Below the pieces are notes generated by a model. The model did no database searches. It was not told the origin of the DNA and worked only from the letters and a program-made list of their open reading frames with translations. The translations under genes were made by a program, and so were the position numbers. Positions 29,468 to 33,333 of a stretch of DNA of 33,333 nt are shown one piece after another. Origin of the DNA: an uncultured Elusimicrobia bacterium (lineage in GTDB: Bacteria > Elusimicrobiota > Elusimicrobia > Elusimicrobiales > UBA9959); contig CAIRNJ010000026.1 of NCBI GenBank assembly GCA_903879915.1, positions 85,433-118,765 on the forward strand, read 5' to 3'. Each line of letters begins with the position of its first letter. The first letter of the stretch is position 1.

Positions 29468-30909
29468 GCATCCCCTTGGTGCCCCTGGAGAATATCCCCT
29501 TCCTGCCCATGGAGGAGTTCACGAGGACAGTTACCGGCAAGCTCCGCTCCGGCGGGCGGGCGGCCGTCTTCTTCGCCATGCCCGAGGCCGGCGCTTTCCG
29601 GCTGGTGATGGCCATAGCTTTCGACCTGGAAGGGCGGCTTGAATTCCTTTCCACGGCCGCGGCCGGCTCGTTCCCCTCCCTCACCCCGGAGCTGCCGCAG
29701 CTGCATCTGTTCGAGCGCGAAATTTACGAACTGACCGGGCTTAAGCCCGAGGGGCATCCGTGGCTGAAGCCGGTGCGGTTCACCGGCGCGGCCGCCCGGC
29801 CCGGCGTGGCGGAGTTCTTCCGGGTGCACGGCAGCGAGGTGCATGAAGTGGCCGTGGGGCCAGTGCACGCCGGCGTGATCGAGCCGGGCCATTTCCGCTT
29901 CCAGTGCTACGGCGAGAAGGTTTTCCAGCTGGAAATAGCGCTAGGCTACCAGCACCGCGGCGTGGAGCGCCGCCTGGCCGCCGGGCCCGACGCGCGCGGC
30001 ATACATTACGCGGAAACGCTGGCCGGCGACACTACGGCTGGCCACGCCTGGGCTTACTGCGAAACCATCGAAACGCTGTGCGGCGCGGCCGTTCCTGCCA
30101 GGGCGCAGGTGCTGCGCGCCATAATGCTGGAGCTGGAGCGGCTGGCCAACCACACCGGCGACCTGGGCGCGCTCTCCGGCGACGTGGCCTACCTGCCTAC
30201 GGCCTCTTTCTGCGGCCGCCTGCGCGGCGATTTCCTGAATATGACCGCGCTGATCTGCGGCAACCGCTTCGGCCGGAACATGTTCAGGCCCGGCGGGGTG
30301 AACTTCGACCTGGACGCCGCGCTGGCTAAGGAGCTTAAGGCGCGCCTGGACGCCGCTTTCAGGGACGCCGAGAACGCCGTGGCGCTGCTGTGGGAGACCA
30401 ATTCGGTGGTGGACCGTTTCGACGCCACCGGGCTGCTGCTGGCCGACGCCGCGCGCGGGCTCGGGCTGGTGGGGCCGGTAGCGCGGGCCTGCGGCATTCC
30501 GCTGGATACCCGCAGGAATTTCCCCTTCGGGCCCTATCATGATTTTACGCTGTCCGCTTCGGGCAGGGGCGACGTGTACGCGCGCGCCTACGTGCGCTGG
30601 GCCGAGATGCAGAAATCGGCGCAGCTAGTTGACGCCTGGCTGGACGCGCTGCCCGGAGGTCCCGTGGCGGCGGAATGCGGGCCGCTCAGGCCCGGCAGCG
30701 CAGCCATGTCGCTCATCGAGGGCTGGCGCGGGCAGATCTGCCACGCGGCGGTCACCGACGACGCCGGGCGCTTCCGTTATTACAAGGTGGTGGACCCCTC
30801 CTTCCGCAACTGGGTGGGGCTGGCCATGGCGCTCAGGAACGGCGAGATCTCGGATTTCCCGCTGTGCAATAAAAGTTTCAACCTGTCGTACTGCGGGCAC
30901 GACCTGTAA
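29464..30909 (+). CDS. Hydrogenase-4-like large subunit lacking Ni ligands (EhrL-type)
   Basis: A 481-residue fusion of a NuoC-like N-terminal domain (EREIYELTGL followed by GHPWLKP near 84-103) with a NuoD/HycE-like large-subunit domain (GYQHRGVE at 161-168). In HycE-type enzymes the Ni-Fe centre is held by CxxC in ERxCGIC...H and CxxC in the C-terminal DPCxxC. Here the aligned positions are A187 and T190 in AETLAGDTTAGH and S446 and N449 in VDPSFRNW. All four cysteines are missing, so a NiFe centre is not expected. The C-terminal DFPLCNKSFNLSYCGHDL fits hydrogenase-related (Ehr) proteins. The catalytic reaction is unknown. The GTG start has a strong AAGGAGGGG site and overlaps the upstream stop. 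Confidence 0.88.
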   Translation: MSIPLVPLENIPFLPMEEFTRTVTGKLRSGGRAAVFFAMPEAGAFRLVMAIAFDLEGRLEFLSTAAAGSFPSLTPELPQLHLFEREIYELTGLKPEGHPWLKPVRFTGAAARPGVAEFFRVHGSEVHEVAVGPVHAGVIEPGHFRFQCYGEKVFQLEIALGYQHRGVERRLAAGPDARGIHYAETLAGDTTAGHAWAYCETIETLCGAAVPARAQVLRAIMLELERLANHTGDLGALSGDVAYLPTASFCGRLRGDFLNMTALICGNRFGRNMFRPGGVNFDLDAALAKELKARLDAAFRDAENAVALLWETNSVVDRFDATGLLLADAARGLGLVGPVARACGIPLDTRRNFPFGPYHDFTLSASGRGDVYARAYVRWAEMQKSAQLVDAWLDALPGGPVAAECGPLRPGSAAMSLIEGWRGQICHAAVTDDAGRFRYYKVVDPSFRNWVGLAMALRNGEISDFPLCNKSFNLSYCGHDL

Positions 30910-30913
30910 ACCT

Positions 30914-31648
30914 ATGTTCAAAGAAATTATAGCGCGGTTCAAACAGGGCTACCGGACCATGGAGTTCCCGGCGCCCGGCCTTGCTCTTCCCCCGCGCGGG
31001 CTGGGCCTGCCCCTGGTTAAGCAGCTCGACGAAAAAGCGGCCGCGGCCTGCCCTTACGCCGCGATTACGCCGGGAGCAGGCGGCGGGCTGGACCTGGGGC
31101 GCTGCGTTTTCTGCGGAGCCTGCGCGCAGGCCTTTCCGGAGGCCGTGGAGTTCACCAGGGAGTACAAGCTTTGCGCCAGCGCCCGGCAGGACCTGGTGGT
31201 GGGTGTTGGGGCCTTCAAGCGGGCCGCGCCCGTGGCGGCGGATATCCGAAGAATTTTAGGCCGTTCTTTTAAGTTGCGCCAGGTGAGCGCGGGCGGCTGC
31301 GGGGCCTGCGAGGCCGACTGTAACGTGTTGGGCACGCTGGCTTGGGACATGGGACGTTTCGGGGTGCAGTTCGTGGCTTCTCCGCGGCACGCCGACGGCA
31401 TACTGATTACCGGTCCTGTTACGAAGAACATGGAACTGGCCCTGCGCAAGACCTACGACGCGGTGCCGGGGCCGAAAGTTGTCATAGCCTGCGGCGCCTG
31501 CGCCATAGCCGGCGGGCCTTATGCCGGGCACGAGGAGTGCGTGGGCATTCCCAGGGATATTCCGGTGGACCTCTATATCCCCGGCTGCCCCCCCCATCCT
31601 TTGACCATCCTCGACGGCCTCCTGCGCCTCATCGGCCGGATCGATTAG
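30914..31648 (+). CDS. NuoB/HycG-like small subunit with fused [4Fe-4S] domain (EhrS-type)
   Basis: A 244-residue fusion. The N-terminal domain (about 1-115) has C46 (in ACPYAAI), C64, C67 and C70 (CVFCGAC), enough for one [4Fe-4S] cluster; the fourth Cys of a standard CxxCxxCxxxC is Phe (AFP). The C-terminal domain is NuoB-like with the N2-type cluster ligands C129 and C132 (GGCGAC), C193 (IACGAC) and C225 (PGCPPHP). Electrons would pass through two clusters to or from the large subunit. No HyfA/HycB-type polyferredoxin gene is in the operon, so a soluble ferredoxin is a likely partner (inference). The upstream part of the open frame is an antisense or shadow region. The ATG at 30914 lies four bases after the large-subunit stop. 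Confidence 0.87.
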   Translation: MFKEIIARFKQGYRTMEFPAPGLALPPRGLGLPLVKQLDEKAAAACPYAAITPGAGGGLDLGRCVFCGACAQAFPEAVEFTREYKLCASARQDLVVGVGAFKRAAPVAADIRRILGRSFKLRQVSAGGCGACEADCNVLGTLAWDMGRFGVQFVASPRHADGILITGPVTKNMELALRKTYDAVPGPKVVIACGACAIAGGPYAGHEECVGIPRDIPVDLYIPGCPPHPLTILDGLLRLIGRID

Positions 31649-31662
31649 AACAGTTTTTGTAT

Positions 31663-32016
31663 ATGGACAAAGCCCGGCAGCCAAACATAGCGATCCCGGA
31701 AGACAGGCATGAGTGGCCGCTGTGGCCTTTCATACTGTTGTTCCAGGCCCCGGCCATAGCCAATTTCTGGGGCGCCCATTTGATGACTCAATACCGCGCC
31801 GAAGGCGCCGGGATCATAGGCATGGTGATGTTCCTGGGCATTCCCCTAACGGTCCTGGCCGGCCTCATAGCCCTATACATTACTTTCAGGCAATGGCGGC
31901 GCTACTTCCGCCGCGTCAGGGAGGAAGGACCGGTAAGCGCCACCCCTTACATAGCGGTCTCCCTGCTGAATTTCCCGTTCTTCTACTGCTGCATATACCT
32001 GGCAACCATGCTCTGA
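31663..32016 (+). CDS. Small membrane protein, last gene of the Ehr-type operon
   Basis: A 117-residue protein that I do not recognise. Hydrophobic segments are at about 19-36 (WPLWPFILLFQAPAIANF), 50-74 (a long strongly hydrophobic helix) and 96-117 (YIAVSLLNFPFFYCCIYLATML), so two or three membrane passes are likely. A basic stretch, RQWRRYFRRVREE, lies between the second and third and should be cytoplasmic. It starts 14 bases after the small-subunit gene without a clear Shine-Dalgarno site, and codon use fits. It may be an accessory subunit of the complex. The part of the frame upstream of 31663 is a shadow. Confidence 0.7.
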   Translation: MDKARQPNIAIPEDRHEWPLWPFILLFQAPAIANFWGAHLMTQYRAEGAGIIGMVMFLGIPLTVLAGLIALYITFRQWRRYFRRVREEGPVSATPYIAVSLLNFPFFYCCIYLATML

Positions 32017-32182
32017 CCGCTACAGCCTGGCGTCACAAAATCTTTGGGAGTGCTTATTTCAGTCGTTGGCTAGGGCGGGTTCTATTAATTCGTGTAAGTC
32101 CCCTTTCGGGGCCGGCTGGCAGTCTTAACCCGGCGGGCCGCAGGCGTGTTCATATAACGCCGGCGGCCGCGCTCAGCGCGCC
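32017..32182. other. Convergent intergenic region with hairpins
   Basis: This 166-base gap separates the converging Ehr-type operon and the secreted-protein gene. It holds CCCC-TTTC-GGGG near 32100-32116 and GC-rich inverted repeats near 32160-32182 (GGCCGCGCTCAGCGCGCC). No T-tract follows either, so no canonical intrinsic terminator can be named. No tRNA or coding frame is supported. Confidence 0.5.
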
Positions 32183-33067
32183 TCACTGCATGTACTGAGA
32201 CGGATCGTTATAATACAACCCGTCGCCTATGGGGACGCCCGCGGGAGGACTGGCGTCCTGTACGGGGTCGCTCTTGCCTAAGCCGGACATTATGCGGGAC
32301 TCCACCTTGTGCGTAACCGGCTTAAGTACGCCTTCTTTGGCCTTATGGGCAAGATATTCTATCGTCACTTCCACGAATTCATTGCTCCTGGGGGAAAGCG
32401 CCCTGGCCACGCCTATCGCGTACTCCTGGCCGCCGTATCTAGCCATTACCCTGACTACCGTTTTGCCGGCAAGATCGCCGGCGCGCGCGCAGAGCGCCTT
32501 GGCCCCGGGCGCCTTGCACCAAGGCAGCATCCCGACAACGGTCTCGCCTGATTCCAGCGCCATGGCTACCACGCTGGGATTGCACTGGAAACTTTTCTGC
32601 GTCACCGACATGCCCCCCATCATGACGAAGCCGGGAGGGCCGGCCAGCACCAGGCCGGCATTGGTCAGCCCCCTGCCGATAGTAGTGCCGGTCATGCCGG
32701 AGCCTATCGCGTCTATAAAGCTGGCAACGCAGTAAAAACGGCAGCCGTTATCGCAGACCCAGGCGCTCATGGTGCCGCGCAGGTCGTATATATCCTTCCA
32801 GGTTATCTCCAGCTTGTCCCCGTGGCCGGATCTGAGCTTTTCCTTTACCAGGCCGGCCGCGAAATCGCGCACGACGGAATTTATGCCCTGCAGGCTGCGC
32901 GCCCCGCCCATATCCTTGTATATGGCCCCGGTATTGATGCCGGCGGCCGAGATCATCTGGCCCACGGCCTGGTCCATAGTACAAAAACTGCCGGGCTCCG
33001 AGGCCATGGCGGAAAGCGGAAGGCAGAAAGCCAGCGCCGCGTATAGGAACACATGTTTGCCGCTCAT
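32183..33067 (-). CDS. Secreted protein of unknown function
   Basis: A 294-residue protein that I cannot assign to a family. The N-terminus is a signal peptide (MSGKHVFLYAALAFCLPLSAMA with cleavage after AMA), so the mature protein is exported. Cysteines fall in SFCTMD, WVCDNGCRFYC, FQCNPS, PWCKAP and ALCARA, enough for several disulfides. A Gly/Ala/Met-rich stretch (SGMTGTTIGRGLTNAGLVLAGPPGFVMMGGMSV) may be a buried hydrophobic hairpin. The longer frame to 33178 is rejected: the ATG at 33067 has AAGGAGC just upstream and starts the signal peptide. It stands behind a near-consensus promoter, so expression may be strong. It converges with the Ehr operon. An envelope or secreted factor is likely; nothing more can be said. 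Confidence 0.75.
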   Translation of the reverse strand: MSGKHVFLYAALAFCLPLSAMASEPGSFCTMDQAVGQMISAAGINTGAIYKDMGGARSLQGINSVVRDFAAGLVKEKLRSGHGDKLEITWKDIYDLRGTMSAWVCDNGCRFYCVASFIDAIGSGMTGTTIGRGLTNAGLVLAGPPGFVMMGGMSVTQKSFQCNPSVVAMALESGETVVGMLPWCKAPGAKALCARAGDLAGKTVVRVMARYGGQEYAIGVARALSPRSNEFVEVTIEYLAHKAKEGVLKPVTHKVESRIMSGLGKSDPVQDASPPAGVPIGDGLYYNDPSQYMQ

Positions 33068-33094
33068 AAGCTCCTTTCGGAATATCGCAAATAA

Positions 33095-33123
33095 AGTATA
33101 CCAGCGAACCCTTGACATGTCAA
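33095..33123 (-). promoter_or_regulatory. Strong promoter with palindromic -35 region
   Basis: On the minus strand TTGACA (33118-33123), a 17-base spacer and TATACT (33095-33100), with TG one base upstream making an extended -10. The -35 box is half of a perfect 12-bp palindrome, TTGACATGTCAA (33112-33123), which could be an operator for a dimeric regulator. Confidence 0.75.
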
Positions 33124-33174
33124 CCCGGGCCACAAGGGAGAGGGTTCTGCGGCCTGGCAGAAAGCAGATCCCGT

Positions 33175-33333
33175 TCAATCCATGTCCGTTCGCCAGGTTA
33201 TTTTCAGGGCGTTCTCTTTCGCGTTGTAGTTGAAATGGAACATGTCCATGTCGCGGGGCAGGGTGCGGACGGTATAGTCTTTCATTTTTTCCCGGAACTT
33301 CGCCGAGCAGAGGTAATCCAGGCGGCCGTCCCC
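33175..33333 (-). CDS. C-terminal end of an unknown protein, partial
   Basis: The last 52 codons of a minus-strand gene whose start lies beyond the right edge, ending in TGA at 33175-33177. The fragment includes YLCSAKFREKMKDYTVRT and FHFNYNAKENALKITWRTD. The frame is open to the window edge, and the third positions look coding. No family can be recognised. The downstream side has a short inverted repeat (TTCTGC/GCAGAA) without a T-tract, then the promoter of the secreted-protein gene. Confidence 0.55.
   Translation of the reverse strand, partial: GDGRLDYLCSAKFREKMKDYTVRTLPRDMDMFHFNYNAKENALKITWRTDMD

Noticed and set aside
29464-31648. True H2-evolving group 4 [NiFe] hydrogenase or formate hydrogenlyase
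   Set aside because: All four Ni-binding cysteines are absent, and no hyp maturation, hycI-type protease or formate dehydrogenase genes are in the window.
32017-32182. Possible tRNA or small RNA
   Set aside because: A GGGTTCTATTA stretch recalls a T-arm, but no acceptor stem, anticodon arm or CCA context can be fitted.
1-33333. CRISPR arrays, insertion sequences, integrases, defence systems
   Set aside because: No regularly spaced direct repeats, transposase or integrase motifs, or defence-type domains were seen in any plausible coding frame.

Overview
The window is GC-rich, gene-dense bacterial DNA with short intergenic gaps. It looks like a chromosome segment from an anaerobic, diderm, amino-acid-fermenting bacterium. 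The pointers are a complete lysine-fermentation gene set, a 2-oxoacid:ferredoxin oxidoreductase, an oxygen-sensitive radical-SAM aminomutase, a group-4-hydrogenase-related membrane complex, a lipoprotein and a secreted protein. The lineage cannot be fixed from sequence alone. The adjacent TIGR03545/TIGR03546-type pair and the transaminase variant of lysine fermentation would suit a group such as Elusimicrobiota or Cloacimonadota (low confidence). Isoleucine is often encoded by ATA despite the high GC.

Region 1 (1-1817, minus): a ferredoxin-like subunit, the alpha subunit and the cut-off beta subunit of a VorB/KorA-type 2-oxoacid:ferredoxin oxidoreductase. The operon has its own extended -10 promoter, tucked against the terminator of the upstream yihY-like gene.

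Region 2 (1840-14832, minus): a long operon for lysine fermentation. In transcription order it reads atoD, atoA, kce, kdd copy 2, kdd copy 1, kamA, kamB, kamC, kamD, kamE, a class III aminotransferase (probably kat), then a yihY-like membrane protein gene. Lysine goes to beta-lysine (KamA), 3,5-diaminohexanoate (KamDE), 3-keto-5-aminohexanoate (Kdd) and, with acetyl-CoA, to acetoacetate plus 3-aminobutyryl-CoA (Kce). AtoDA activates acetoacetate. The usual ammonia lyase Kal is absent from the window. The aminotransferase fits the Kat route, which deaminates 3-aminobutyryl-CoA by transamination to 2-oxoglutarate. Three gaps late in this operon hold strong palindromes, and one also has a G-quadruplex motif.

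Region 3 (14886-19153): an Mrp-type Fe-S carrier ATPase (plus), a minus-strand operon of the TIGR03546/TIGR03545-type pair and a GNAT acetyltransferase, and a MntP-type manganese exporter (plus).

Region 4 (19195-24338, plus): a GlpA-like FAD dehydrogenase with a BFD-type [2Fe-2S] domain, an unknown 77-residue protein, an FAD/NAD(P) oxidoreductase and a DUF1667 protein. Then come an Mpv17/PMP22-like membrane protein, a lipoprotein MsrB and an AI-2E-family transporter. Most junctions overlap or are very short.

Region 5 (24335-32016, plus): a six-subunit complex with the composition of hydrogenase-4/complex I (HyfB, C, E, F, G and I-like), plus a small membrane protein. The large subunit lacks all four Ni-binding cysteines, so this is an Ehr-type (energy-converting hydrogenase-related) complex rather than a hydrogenase. 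Region 6 (32183-33333, minus): a secreted cysteine-containing protein behind a near-consensus promoter with a palindromic -35 region, and the C-terminal end of an unknown gene. No rRNA, tRNA, CRISPR array or insertion sequence was seen, and no gene-free stretch exceeds 300 bases.
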